The translations under genes were made by a program, and so were the position numbers. The notes beneath the pieces are model-generated. The model was not told where the DNA came from. It searched no databases and saw nothing but the letters and a program-made list of their open reading frames with translations. A stretch of DNA of 17,585 bases from JAKPQD01 sp029572965 (GTDB lineage: Bacteria; Bacteroidota; Bacteroidia; Bacteroidales; DTGW01): assembly GCA_035374585.1 (NCBI GenBank), contig DAOSPF010000063.1, positions 1-17,585 on the forward strand, read 5' to 3'. Below, one piece after another: positions 7,317 to 15,281 of this stretch. Positions within the stretch are counted from its first letter, which is position 1. Every line of letters starts with the position of its first letter.

Positions 7317-8132
7317 ATGTTTTTCATTAAGGTTCAGGTTCTCGATATAATAGATATTACCATAGTAGCCTATCTAATGTATAGGTTTTACATCCTGATT
7401 CGCGGAACGGTAGCCATCAATATTTTTATTACTATATTCTCTATTTACCTGTTCTGGCTTGTAGCCAAAGCCCTTGATATGCAATTATTAGGCACTATTA
7501 TTGGCCAGATTATCGGAGTTGGGGTTATAGCCTTAATCATCGTATTTCACCAGGAAATACGAAGGTTTATGTTAATAATTGGGACGAGGTATATGTCACG
7601 GACCTTTTCATTAAAAAACCTTGTATTTGCAAGCAAAGGACAACAGCAACGCATTCAGATTAAAGAAATAGCAAGGGCTTGCGTGAATTTATCGAAAGCC
7701 AAAATTGGCGGATTAATTGTTATTGAAAGAAACTCAGCCCTTCACTTTTATGCCGACACAGGAGTAATCCTAAATGCAAACACCAGTGCATCGCTTATAG
7801 AATCTATATTTTTTAAAAACAACCCTTTACATGACGGGGCTATTATTATCATTGGCGAAAAAATATTTGCTGCCAGATGTATGCTCCCTATGTCTCAAAA
7901 TGTACAACTTCCCGAACACCTTGGAATGAGACATCGAGCAGGTGTTAGCATGAGCGAACACACTGATGCCCTTATAATAATTATTTCAGAAGAAACAGGG
8001 AACGTTTCTATTGCAGAATTTGGAAAACTTACTCAGAATATCACTTTAAAGTCGTTATTGAAAACCCTTGAAAAAGAATTTCATGGAGAAATCAAACAAC
8101 AAAATAGGGTTGAACCAATAAAGACTTATTAA
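7317..8132 (+). CDS. cdaA: Diadenylate cyclase CdaA (c-di-AMP synthase)
   Basis: Makes cyclic di-AMP from two ATP. c-di-AMP is a second messenger for potassium, osmotic and cell-wall control. The product of 271 residues is membrane bound: three hydrophobic helices (about residues 6-30, 33-50 and 60-80) precede the DAC domain (about 100-255). Its signature residues are D-G-A (173-175, in L-H-D-G-A-I-I-I) and R-H-R (205-207, in G-M-R-H-R-A-G). That is the CdaA type, not DisA, which lacks the N-terminal helices. I use ATG 7317; a TTG three codons upstream is possible. In Bacteroidota cdaA often sits beside folP, but here it stands alone between a threonine aldolase (divergent) and an unknown gene (convergent). 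Its stop overlaps that gene's stop by 4 nt. Confidence 0.93.
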   Translation: MFFIKVQVLDIIDITIVAYLMYRFYILIRGTVAINIFITIFSIYLFWLVAKALDMQLLGTIIGQIIGVGVIALIIVFHQEIRRFMLIIGTRYMSRTFSLKNLVFASKGQQQRIQIKEIARACVNLSKAKIGGLIVIERNSALHFYADTGVILNANTSASLIESIFFKNNPLHDGAIIIIGEKIFAARCMLPMSQNVQLPEHLGMRHRAGVSMSEHTDALIIIISEETGNVSIAEFGKLTQNITLKSLLKTLEKEFHGEIKQQNRVEPIKTY

Positions 8133-8626
8133 AAACCAAGTGTACTCTTAGGTTCACGCAGAGTCTTGCGAGAATGTACCAACACTCCCACACATTGCTT
8201 CTCATCTTTATCTTTAGCATTGGCGACTTCAGGCACAGATACCTCAACAATAATACGTCGAGCTTCGGTATTGGTAAAGCTGACTTCTGTTTTGTAATTA
8301 GCTTCAGCGTTGTCAAAAAGAACGGTTTTATCTTCGTTGTCTTCTATCAACCTGAACCTTATATTTTTAATCTTAAACTGATAACAAATACTTATATGAT
8401 AATCTTCATTACTAAAAGTCACCAGTTTAAATTCAGAAGTCATTCCATAAGTAAATAAAGCACTCCTGGATTGTCCACTCAGGTAATATGTTGTATTAGG
8501 AAATTTACATTGATATTCATGGTAAAAATAACAATCCTGTGCAATAGCATAAAAACTGAGAAACAACATTACTATTGTTGCCATTGCAGTTTTAAACGGG
8601 TTCAATATGGTATTTTGTGTATTCAT
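8129..8626 (-). CDS. Exported protein of unknown function
   Basis: I do not recognise this 165-residue protein. Residues 1-30 form a signal peptide with an uncharged stretch ending F-Y-A-I-A-Q and then a Cys, so it is exported to the periplasm or outside. Four cysteines lie in the mature part (two near C-Y-F-Y-H-E-Y-Q-C, one in C-Y-Q-F and one in C-V-G-V), which could form disulfides. The rest is strand-rich. It lies 25 nt downstream of the lipoprotein gene on the same strand and is likely co-transcribed with it. It overlaps the 3' end of cdaA by 4 nt in convergent orientation, and no terminator is visible between them. Confidence 0.7.
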   Translation of the reverse strand: MNTQNTILNPFKTAMATIVMLFLSFYAIAQDCYFYHEYQCKFPNTTYYLSGQSRSALFTYGMTSEFKLVTFSNEDYHISICYQFKIKNIRFRLIEDNEDKTVLFDNAEANYKTEVSFTNTEARRIIVEVSVPEVANAKDKDEKQCVGVLVHSRKTLREPKSTLGF

Positions 8627-8651
8627 TGGGTCAAGATTTACATTCCTTCAA

Positions 8652-9533
8652 TTATTCAATAAAACTTTTTCTTACAGCAAAAATCATTTCTTTTAGCTGA
8701 CTATACTGTTCAGCAGTAATCTCAAGTTTACTGCCACCTTCAAATATCAAGTTACCTTCTTTGTCTTGTCTAACCTTAGTTTTGGTTTTCTTACTTGATT
8801 TTATTGAAGAAAAAAGTTCATGGACTCCTTTAAGTTGTTCAGCTACCTGGGCCACCTGTTTATCATCACTATAAATGGTAAGATAAGAGTATAGGTTCTC
8901 AAATGCATATTTAAAATCAGCAACTCTTGTTTTCAATGGATTATGAGCTTCATTTTTATCTGTTAATTTAAAGGTGAGATAAAAACATTCAATATAAGCC
9001 CCGGCAGCAATTAAGGCCAAAGTTTTCTCACGATTGTTCATTATAAGAAATTCTACTATACCAGCATACGACTCTGTAGATATTTGCTTCAAAGAGTCAA
9101 GATTAAGCAGGTTTTTTTCAATCCTTTTGGCTATAGAAAGATCATAAGCTGAAGTAATTTTCACCTTCTCGCTAAGCGAATGAATGGCTTTATAATATTC
9201 TAAAGAATAATTATACGATTCAAAAAGTGTAATATAAGACAAATCTGCAAGATACACACCAAGCGCAATTGTTTGGGCTTTTGAATTGACATATCTTGAA
9301 ATATTGCTTACCGGATTAAGTATTTCAGGGTTATACTTAATATTTTCCTTTTTTATAAAGGTAAATAACTCATCAGGAGTAGGAAAACGGTAATATACAC
9401 TTTGTGTCTTTTTATCTGTCTGGTTAACAGGCAAACTGTCGGTAGAAATTGCTTGCTCGCTGCTGTTTGAAGCATTTCTACAGCCCATTGCCAACGTTAA
9501 TGCAAGAATGCCAAATGTTATTTTCAGTTTCAT
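8652..9533 (-). CDS. Predicted lipoprotein of unknown function
   Basis: The product is 293 residues from the Met at 9533 (9545 gives four more). The lipoprotein signal peptide ends L-A-M-G-C18-R-N, with Cys18 the lipidated residue, so it is anchored to the inner or outer membrane. The mature part is mostly helical with several amphipathic stretches, for example the L-Y-S-Y-L-T-I-Y segment. It has no catalytic motif that I can name. I do not recognise a family. I chose 9533 because the shorter signal peptide is typical. It lies upstream of, and probably in an operon with, the 165-residue exported protein. The upstream stretch holds a near-match to the -7 box (TACTTTTT on the minus strand) but no exact one. 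Confidence 0.75.
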   Translation of the reverse strand: MKLKITFGILALTLAMGCRNASNSSEQAISTDSLPVNQTDKKTQSVYYRFPTPDELFTFIKKENIKYNPEILNPVSNISRYVNSKAQTIALGVYLADLSYITLFESYNYSLEYYKAIHSLSEKVKITSAYDLSIAKRIEKNLLNLDSLKQISTESYAGIVEFLIMNNREKTLALIAAGAYIECFYLTFKLTDKNEAHNPLKTRVADFKYAFENLYSYLTIYSDDKQVAQVAEQLKGVHELFSSIKSSKKTKTKVRQDKEGNLIFEGGSKLEITAEQYSQLKEMIFAVRKSFIE

Positions 9534-9545
9534 GAATGTTCTCAA

Positions 9546-9779
9546 TTATTTGTGAATAAAAATAGAAAAAAGTATTGAATAAAGCATAGTTTGAAAAAAA
9601 AATATCATGTAGTTAAATTTCACCTTTCTATACTTACATTGTTAATGTGACATTTTACAATAATACCGCTACGACTTAACCATTGTCGAAAATAAATTGT
9701 AAATTACAGACCGAAAAAAAACAAACTAAATCATTTACAACACACTGATTAAAAACATTTTACATAATTTATTTTTATT
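9546..9779. promoter_or_regulatory. Intergenic region with TTACA half-sites, possible regulator operator
   Basis: This 234-bp divergent region contains the inverted repeat TGTAAATTACA (9698-9708, perfect TGTAA/TTACA around one central A), two CATTTTACA copies (9651-9659 and 9756-9764) and CATTTACAA (9732-9740). All share the half-site TTACA. They are near the Nudix-fold regulator gene, so a self-regulatory operator is a reasonable guess. In AT-rich DNA such matches also arise by chance. No exact -7 box was found upstream of 9780. Confidence 0.35.
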
Positions 9780-10478
9780 GTGAACAAAACAAAAACAACC
9801 TATCAGGCCAACCCTCGTCACTATGTTGCTGTTGACAGTATCGTGTTTGGTTTTGATGGTGAAGATTTAAAAATTTTATTGATAAAACGTAAAATAGAAC
9901 CTCTCAAAGGTGAATGGTCCCTTATGGGGGGCTTTGTCCAAGAAAAACAAAGTATTGACCAGGCAGCCGAAATAGTATTGAAAAACCTTACCGGCCTGGA
10001 CAATGTATATCTTGAACAACTCTCTACATTTGGTGAAGTACAACGCGACCCTATTGACAGGGTTATATCTGTTGCATACTATGCGCTTATCAAACTTAAT
10101 GAGTACGACAGACAAATAGTACACAACAATGGAGGCGAGTGGTTTAGTATATCTAATTATCCCAAGCTTATCCTTGACCATGAAGAAATGGTACAAACAG
10201 CTATTAGTAAACTTCGCAGAAAATGCCGCACTCAACCTATCGGATTTGAGCTTTTACCAGAGAAGTTTACAATACCACAGTTACAAAGCCTTTACGAAGC
10301 AATATGGATGCAAAAATTAGACAAACGCAATTTTAGAAAAAAATTTCTTTCGATGAATTTATTGGATAAATTAGAAGAAAAAGATAAAGAAAATTCTAAA
10401 AAAGGGGCTTTTTATTATAAATTTAATAAAGAAAAATACGAACAATTAACAAGCCGCGGATTTATTTTCGAAATTTAA
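9780..10478 (+). CDS. NrtR/AraR-type Nudix-fold transcriptional regulator
   Basis: The 232-residue product has an N-terminal Nudix-fold domain (about residues 14-145) and a C-terminal winged helix-turn-helix (about 156-230), the NrtR/AraR layout. The Nudix box keeps only its glycines (G51, G72); the catalytic R-E and E-E positions are I65-V66 and N69-L70 and the first Glu is Gln57. It should therefore bind an effector without hydrolysing it. In this family the effector domain binds ADP-ribose or sugars and controls neighbouring genes; Bacteroides AraR handles arabinose. Here the next gene is a sodium:solute symporter 41 nt away, so sugar-dependent control of uptake is inferred. The start is GTG at 9780; no in-frame ATG precedes it before a stop at 9765-9767. 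The effector cannot be read from the sequence. Confidence 0.85.
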   Translation: MNKTKTTYQANPRHYVAVDSIVFGFDGEDLKILLIKRKIEPLKGEWSLMGGFVQEKQSIDQAAEIVLKNLTGLDNVYLEQLSTFGEVQRDPIDRVISVAYYALIKLNEYDRQIVHNNGGEWFSISNYPKLILDHEEMVQTAISKLRRKCRTQPIGFELLPEKFTIPQLQSLYEAIWMQKLDKRNFRKKFLSMNLLDKLEEKDKENSKKGAFYYKFNKEKYEQLTSRGFIFEI

Positions 10479-10519
10479 ACAAATAACCTACTTATTAATA
10501 ATGTACAAACTAACGAATT

Positions 10520-12250
10520 ATGGAAATGAATTTTGATTTAGCGTGGATAGACTATGCTGTGATGGCGGTCTATTTCATTTTTGTGCTGGGCATCGGGTGG
10601 GCGCTAAAGCGCTTTATGAAAGATGCTAATGCGTTTTTGGAAGCTGGCAGGTCAATGCCGGCATGGGTTGCAGGCCTGGCATTTATTTCGACCAATTTGG
10701 GGGCGCTTGAGGTAATGGGTATGACCGGGTCGGGTGCAAAATATGGCCTTTTGACGGCCCATTTTTATTGGGTTGGTGCTATACCTGCCATGGTGTTCCT
10801 TGCCATATTTATGATGCCATTCTATTATGGTTCAAAAGCCCGCTCAGTTCCTGAATACCTCAAACTCAGGTTTGATGAAAAAACCAGGGGCATGAATGCT
10901 TTTATGTTTGCAGCCATGACCATCCTGGCCTCTGGTATTTCAATGTATGCATTGGCAATATTAACTGAAAAGGTTCTTGGATGGAACTTTCATGTTAGCT
11001 TGATTGTTTCGGCTGCGATAGTTCTGGGATATACATATCTTGGAGGCTTATCATCTGCTATTTACAACGAAGTCTTGCAGTTTTTCATCATCGTAATAGG
11101 TTTATTGCCTATTGTATTTCTTAGTTTGAAGCAACTTGGCGGCTGGTCAGGGTTAGAGCAAGCCCTTGCTCCTGTTGCCATACAAAACAACTTTGCTGCT
11201 GATGCCTACACTACAACATGGAAATACACTGGTTCGGGAGGCTCAAACCCTCTGGGTGTACCTTGGTATGGTATATTTATGGGACTAGGCTTTGTATTAT
11301 CTTTTGGATATTGGTGTACAAATTTTCTTATTGTACAACGTGCTATGTCTGCTGAATCTACAACTGCCGCACGCAATACTCCTTTGATAGGAGCACTTCC
11401 TAAAATGTTTATTCCTTTTCTTATTATAGTTCCTGGCATTGCAGCCCTTGCCCTTATGAATTTGCCCGGTAGTGGTTTTAGTTTGCCGGTAAATGCAGCC
11501 GGACAGCCAATTTATGATTATACCATCATTGCCCTATTGAAACAATATTTACCTGCCGGTGTTCTTGGGTTAGGTATCACCGCTCTTTTGGCCTCTTTTA
11601 TGTCTGGTATGGCTGGCAATGTTTCGGCATTCAATACCGTATGGACTTATGATATTTATCAAAGCTATATCAGACCTGCAACAGGAAATAAAGAAGCCGA
11701 TGATAAACATTATTTATTTGTTGGCCGTATGGCTACTGTTTTTGGGGTTTTAGTTAGTGTTGCAGCTGCATACCTGGCCAGTATGTTTGGAAACATCATG
11801 GACTTTTTGCAGACCATATTTTCTATGATTAATGCCCCGCTGTTTGCTGTAATTTTCTTAGGGATGTTTTGGAAACGCAGTACGGGCCATGCTGCTTTTG
11901 CCGGTTTGATTGCAGGTTTGACCATTGCCTTTTTGCACCACGGATTAACCTTCCCTGCCGGAGCTGACACCCTGGTAAAAGGCGGATGGATAGCCAAACT
12001 TCACGAATACCCGGTTGAAATGGCCCAAAATTTTTGGACTGCCATTTATGCTTGTTTTACAAGTGCCTTAGTTACGGTTGTTTTATCATTAATGACCAAA
12101 CAACAAAAGACTGATGAAGACCTCAAAGGCCTGGTTTACTCGTTGACCCCAAAATTGCAGGAGTCACATGTTGTATGGTACAAACGCTCTTCATCACTTG
12201 CAATACTTGTGATTGCAATAGCTTTGCTTTTAACAATATTATTCTGGTAA
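10520..12250 (+). CDS. Sodium:solute symporter (SSS family), probable sugar transporter
   Basis: The 576-residue product belongs to the SSS family (LeuT fold), which uses the sodium gradient to import sugars, carboxylates or other solutes across the inner membrane. About 14 hydrophobic helices span the length. The N-terminal half has A-G-R-S-M-P (43-48), which resembles the start of SSS proteins, T-N-L-G-A-L-E-V-M-G near residue 60, and Y-T-Y-L-G-G-L near residue 170. The C-terminal half contains repeated TM helices and ends in hydrophobic I-L-F-W. Its nearest known types are sodium/glucose or galactose cotransporters; the substrate cannot be read with certainty. An alternative start is ATG at 10526. 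It is downstream of the AraR-like regulator and upstream of a 68-residue membrane protein. No catabolic enzyme accompanies it. Confidence 0.88.
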   Translation: MEMNFDLAWIDYAVMAVYFIFVLGIGWALKRFMKDANAFLEAGRSMPAWVAGLAFISTNLGALEVMGMTGSGAKYGLLTAHFYWVGAIPAMVFLAIFMMPFYYGSKARSVPEYLKLRFDEKTRGMNAFMFAAMTILASGISMYALAILTEKVLGWNFHVSLIVSAAIVLGYTYLGGLSSAIYNEVLQFFIIVIGLLPIVFLSLKQLGGWSGLEQALAPVAIQNNFAADAYTTTWKYTGSGGSNPLGVPWYGIFMGLGFVLSFGYWCTNFLIVQRAMSAESTTAARNTPLIGALPKMFIPFLIIVPGIAALALMNLPGSGFSLPVNAAGQPIYDYTIIALLKQYLPAGVLGLGITALLASFMSGMAGNVSAFNTVWTYDIYQSYIRPATGNKEADDKHYLFVGRMATVFGVLVSVAAAYLASMFGNIMDFLQTIFSMINAPLFAVIFLGMFWKRSTGHAAFAGLIAGLTIAFLHHGLTFPAGADTLVKGGWIAKLHEYPVEMAQNFWTAIYACFTSALVTVVLSLMTKQQKTDEDLKGLVYSLTPKLQESHVVWYKRSSSLAILVIAIALLLTILFW

Positions 12251-12269
12251 AAATATAAAATAGATAAAA

Positions 12270-12476
12270 ATGGGATTAGATATAAAATATCCAATAGGGT
12301 TGATGTTTACAATCCTTGGAATCATGATAACAATTTATGGTTTTGCCACTATTAATGACACTACTTTATATCAAAAGTCATTAGGCATTAATATTAACTT
12401 GTGGTCTGGCATCTCAATGCTGGTTTTTGGCATTGTTATGCTTGTTTTATCCAAAAAAAATAAAAAAGAAGAATAG
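12270..12476 (+). CDS. Small membrane protein following the symporter
   Basis: The 68-residue product has two hydrophobic helices (about residues 9-26 and 43-61) joined by a short loop and a basic, charged C-terminus (K-K-N-K-K-E-E). It lies 19 nt after the symporter stop, same strand, with a strong terminator just downstream. I do not know a specific family. Small hydrophobic partners next to SSS genes may aid assembly or activity, but that is a guess. Coding is supported by the tight spacing, clean start and membrane pattern. Confidence 0.6.
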   Translation: MGLDIKYPIGLMFTILGIMITIYGFATINDTTLYQKSLGININLWSGISMLVFGIVMLVLSKKNKKEE

Positions 12477-12501
12477 CGCTTAGCTTAGCTTCAAAAATGT
12501 T

Positions 12502-12532
12502 AAAAGGTGCTGGAAATCCCGGCACCTTTTTT
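12502..12532 (+). terminator. Strong intrinsic terminator of the symporter operon
   Basis: A 12-bp stem (12502-12513 with 12519-12530, one T-G wobble) surrounds a 5-nt loop and is followed by a T-run to 12532. It lies 25 nt after the last gene. Confidence 0.9.
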
Positions 12533-12744
12533 GTTTGATATACCATCACTTCATTTGTAATAAGAGATAAAATTCCAATAACCAATAAAACCAAATTAAC
12601 CATTAGGAAGCTTTTAAAGCCAAACTATATGATTTAGTTGGGTTAACCCTCTCGTTATATACGAGACAAGCTGATTTAGAAATTGTTTGAAAGATTTTAT
12701 TAAATTATTGAATTGCCATTTCTTCGATTAAGCATTTTTAATGC

Positions 12745-12867
12745 TTAATTTGGGGAAAAAACAAAAGCAGCCGGAAGAACTCCGGCTGCTTTTAACCTAA
12801 CCCTAAACCTTAATTAACCTAAAAACACTACTTAACCTTAAACCTTAAATCATTATGATTAATAACC
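12745..12867 (-). ncRNA. Candidate minus-strand small RNA with AGGTT repeats
   Basis: On the minus strand TATCTTTG (12880-12873) matches the -7 box exactly. It is followed by about 70 nt with six AGGTT and one AGGGTT, then a perfect 13-bp hairpin (12763-12775 with 12781-12793, loop 12776-12780) and a T-rich tail (TTTTGTTTTTT) down to about 12757. Promoter, leader and intrinsic terminator fit a transcript of about 110 nt. The start and end points are estimated. The -33 element is weak, and the hairpin could instead be the terminator of ddl, whose stop is 163 nt upstream on that strand. Confidence 0.4.
12757..12793 (-). terminator. Intrinsic terminator on the minus strand
   Basis: A perfect 13-bp GC-rich stem with a 5-nt loop is followed on the minus strand by TTTTGTTTTTT. 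It would end the ddl transcript or the candidate small RNA. On the plus strand the tail has only four T, so it is directional. Confidence 0.8.
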
Positions 12868-12955
12868 TGGTACAAAGATACTATCAAAAGCAAGTCTTTT
12901 ACCAGAAAAGCAAGATGTGTTTCGTCATTCTAAAAAGGTGATTTAGGTTACCGTG

Positions 12956-13933
12956 TTATCGGCAAATACTATCTATGATTTTTTTATACACCTCTGCAAC
13001 AGTAAGCCCCATTGTTTTAATCTGTTTAGGGATAATACTATTAGGGCTCATCCCTGGCACAGTATTTACCTCAAGAAAATAAGGGGCCCCATCGTTGATA
13101 ATGTAGTCAATCCTTACAATTCCTTTGCAGTTAAGAGCTTTGTATATTTTAAGCGATGTTTGCTGTACTTTTCGGGTTATCTCATCGCTGATTCGGGCTG
13201 GTGTTATTTCTTCGGACAATGCAGCATTGTATTTTGCTTCAAAATCAAAAAACGAAGTCTTAGAAACTATTTCAGTTACAGGAAAAACTAACTCTTCTTT
13301 ATCTATAACATAAACCCCATTAGTTACTTCTGTACCGCTGATAAATTGCTCGATAAGTACTTCGTTGCTTTCGGTCAACGCATGTTCAATAGCCCCCAGG
13401 AGCTGATTTTCTTCATCTACCTTGGTTACTCCAAAACTTGACCCTGAAGCATTAGGTTTTACAATACATGGAAAACCTACAACACTTGTTATATGAGGAA
13501 CATCCCATTTTTCGTTTTTACTAATGAGAATTCCTTTAGCAGTATTAATGCCAAAATTATTTAAGAAAAGCTTGCAGGCATATTTGTCAAAAGTCAGGGC
13601 AGAGGCCAAAACTCCGCAAGAAGTATATGGCACCTGCAAACAATCGAAATAGCCTTGCAACATCCCATCTTCGCCCGGTGTCCCGTGAATAGCAATAAGG
13701 GCACAATCAAATTTGACCTTTTGGGCATCAATGCTTATGCTGAAATCATTTTTATCCACATCTACCAACCGACCATCTGGAAGCTTAGCTTTCCATTCAG
13801 CACCTTTTAATTTTACCAAGAACATGTTATACCCGGCTTTGCTAACCTCTTCAGCCAACATAGCCCCGCTTTGCACCGAAATAACGTACTCTGAAGAGTT
13901 ACCCCCGGCAACTACCGCAATATTTTTAGCCAT
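12956..13933 (-). CDS. ddl: D-alanine--D-alanine ligase
   Basis: Ligates two D-alanines with ATP to give the dipeptide used in peptidoglycan precursors, in the cytoplasm. ATP-grasp features are in order: I-H-G-T-P-G-E-D-G (82-90, the Bacteroidota form of H-G-x-x-G-E-D-G), K-P-N-A-S-G-S-S-F-G-V (159-169), the Mg and ATP site at R-I-D276, then E-V-N (288-290) and T-V-P-G-M-S-P-N-S (291-299). The N-terminus starts M-A-K-N-I-A-V-V-A-G-G, the usual start of Ddl, so I use Met at 13933 and not the earlier Met at 13957; this gives 325 residues. It follows the LemA gene on the same strand with a 48-nt gap, so they may be co-transcribed. Confidence 0.93.
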   Translation of the reverse strand: MAKNIAVVAGGNSSEYVISVQSGAMLAEEVSKAGYNMFLVKLKGAEWKAKLPDGRLVDVDKNDFSISIDAQKVKFDCALIAIHGTPGEDGMLQGYFDCLQVPYTSCGVLASALTFDKYACKLFLNNFGINTAKGILISKNEKWDVPHITSVVGFPCIVKPNASGSSFGVTKVDEENQLLGAIEHALTESNEVLIEQFISGTEVTNGVYVIDKEELVFPVTEIVSKTSFFDFEAKYNAALSEEITPARISDEITRKVQQTSLKIYKALNCKGIVRIDYIINDGAPYFLEVNTVPGMSPNSIIPKQIKTMGLTVAEVYKKIIDSICR

Positions 13934-13981
13934 CTGTAATACAATTGAAATAAACAACCTGCTTGACGGAGAAAGCAGAAA

Positions 13982-14560
13982 TCAGAACTTCACTTCCGGG
14001 GCTTTATCAGCACCTGCTGTTGCCTCAAAGTATGGTTTTGAAGAAAAACCAAACATTTTAGCAAATAAAAGTTGTGGAAATGAACGAATATAAGCATTAT
14101 AATCTTTTGTCAATTCATTAAACTTCATTCGCTCAATAGTGATACGGTTTTCAGTACCTTCAAGCTGTGATTGCAATTCAAGAAAATTCTGATTAGCCTT
14201 CAATTCTGGGTATTTTTCCACTACCACCATCAAACGCGATAAAGCACTTTGGAGCCCATCCTGAGCTTGCTGAAATTGCTTGAAAGACTCGGCATTTAAC
14301 TTAGCAGGATCAATATTTACTGAGGTAGCTTTAGCTCTGGCTTCAATAACAGCTGTTAATGTAGATTTTTCAAAATCTGCATATCCCTTTACTGTATTAA
14401 CAAGATTAGGAATAAGGTCTGCACGACGTTGATAAACGTTTTGCACCTGTGCCCACTGCGAAGATACGGCTTCTTCTTTTTGAACCATACTATTATAGCC
14501 GCAACTGCTCAACATTGGAACTACCAATGCCAATAACAACAGACGAGTTATGTTTTTCAT
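13982..14560 (-). CDS. lemA: LemA family lipoprotein
   Basis: The 192-residue product has a signal peptide ending L-S-S-C20-G-Y, a lipobox with Cys20 lipidated, so it is an exported lipoprotein. The rest is helical and matches the LemA family, including the W-A-Q-V-Q-N-V-Y-Q-R-R-A-D-L-I-P-N-L-V region (about 36-54) and the N-R-I-T-I-E-R stretch (about 137-143). The family forms a helical bundle and is widespread. Its role is unclear, and proposed roles in envelope or stress processes are not settled. The gene name is by family convention. It is upstream of ddl on the same strand and divergent from mnmD. An exact -7 box (TAACTTTG, minus strand, 14585-14592) lies 24 nt before the start. Confidence 0.9.
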   Translation of the reverse strand: MKNITRLLLLALVVPMLSSCGYNSMVQKEEAVSSQWAQVQNVYQRRADLIPNLVNTVKGYADFEKSTLTAVIEARAKATSVNIDPAKLNAESFKQFQQAQDGLQSALSRLMVVVEKYPELKANQNFLELQSQLEGTENRITIERMKFNELTKDYNAYIRSFPQLLFAKMFGFSSKPYFEATAGADKAPEVKF

Positions 14561-14584
14561 ATTTTTAAGAATTTTGTTTCTTTA

Positions 14585-14592
14585 CAAAGTTA
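14585..14592 (-). promoter_or_regulatory. Putative Bacteroidota -7 promoter box of the LemA gene
   Basis: The minus strand reads TAACTTTG, an exact TAnnTTTG match, 24 nt before the LemA start. The spacing is typical. A -33 element was not identified. Confidence 0.45.
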
Positions 14593-14612
14593 ATTTTTTT
14601 ATCGTGAATAAA

Positions 14613-15269
14613 ATGCAAAGAATTCTTAAAACCTCAGAAGATGGCTCAAGTACTGTTTATAGCGAACAGACTGGTGAGACATATCATTCTATTCATGGGG
14701 CGTACACCGAATCAATGCATGTATTTATCAATAACGGTCTATCTTTAGTAAAAAGTAATAAAATTAATGTATTGGAAATTGGCTTTGGAACTGGACTTAA
14801 CGCATGGTTAAGCTATATATATGCTATAAATAAAGGGCTTGAAATATCTTATGATGCTTATGAGCTATATCCTCTCCCTTTTTCCTTAGTAAATCTGCTT
14901 ACTTATAAAGATATTTATCCTGAGAAGCAAGAAAAATTTGAATTGATACATAGTGTGCCTTGGGAAACCACTGCTAAAATTGACCATAATTTTTATTTGT
15001 CAAAGAAATGCTCAGATATTACTGTGTGTACATTCAATGGCATTTATGATATGGTTTATTTTGATGCCTTTTCTCCGGACAGCCAGCCGGAGATGTGGAC
15101 TGGTAAGGTATTTGAAAAAATATTTCAAGATATGAACCACGAAGGAATATTGACCACCTATTGTGTAAAAGGTATTGTTAAAAGGGCTTTAAAAGAAGTG
15201 GGCTTTAAAATAGAAGTATTACCAGGGCCTCCAGGGAAAAGGCACATGCTGAGGGCATGGAAGATGTAG
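14613..15269 (+). CDS. mnmD: tRNA (mnm5s2U34) methyltransferase, MnmD
   Basis: This is a stand-alone MnmC1-type methyltransferase (DUF752/MnmD). It uses SAM to add the last methyl group of mnm5s2U at position 34 of tRNA and lacks the C-terminal FAD oxidase domain found in bifunctional MnmC. The SAM site is E-I-G-F-G-T-G-L-N-A-W (55-65). Y-D-A-Y-E-L-Y (80-86) follows, and V-Y-F-D-A-F-S-P-D-S-Q-P-E-M-W (148-162) is the family signature. 218 residues is usual for this protein. I use ATG 14613; the ORF is open further upstream, but the extra residues resemble non-coding AT-rich sequence that overlaps the LemA start. It is divergent from the LemA gene with 52 bp between start codons. Confidence 0.9.
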   Translation: MQRILKTSEDGSSTVYSEQTGETYHSIHGAYTESMHVFINNGLSLVKSNKINVLEIGFGTGLNAWLSYIYAINKGLEISYDAYELYPLPFSLVNLLTYKDIYPEKQEKFELIHSVPWETTAKIDHNFYLSKKCSDITVCTFNGIYDMVYFDAFSPDSQPEMWTGKVFEKIFQDMNHEGILTTYCVKGIVKRALKEVGFKIEVLPGPPGKRHMLRAWKM

Positions 15270-15281
15270 GGTAAATAAGAA

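Larger units (their letters stand above)
12477..12955. other. Non-coding region between convergent operons
   Basis: About 480 bp without a supported gene. It contains the plus-strand terminator (12502-12532), a cluster of short palindromes at 12610-12666, a 10-bp perfect stem with 3-nt loop (12727-12736/12740-12749), a 13-bp stem at 12763-12793, an AGGTT-repeat stretch and an exact -7 box on the minus strand (12873-12880). A 28-codon ORF at 12855-12941 (+) was judged non-coding. Confidence 0.7.

Noticed and set aside
7317..8132. DisA-type diadenylate cyclase
   Set aside because: The N-terminal transmembrane helices and length fit CdaA. No DNA-binding helix-hairpin-helix region follows.
9780..10478. 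Nudix hydrolase
   Set aside because: The catalytic residues of the Nudix box are replaced and a C-terminal winged helix is present.
12727..12749. 10-bp AT-rich hairpin as a terminator
   Set aside because: It has no adjacent T-tract on either strand, while the neighbouring 13-bp hairpin does.
12793..12852. Telomere-like or CRISPR-like repeats
   Set aside because: The AACCT copies have irregular spacing and no spacers of equal length. A telomere is not expected on a bacterial chromosome.
12855..12941. 28-codon plus-strand ORF in the AACCT-repeat region
   Set aside because: It is short, has no signal or domain, and lies antisense to the better supported minus-strand promoter box and leader.
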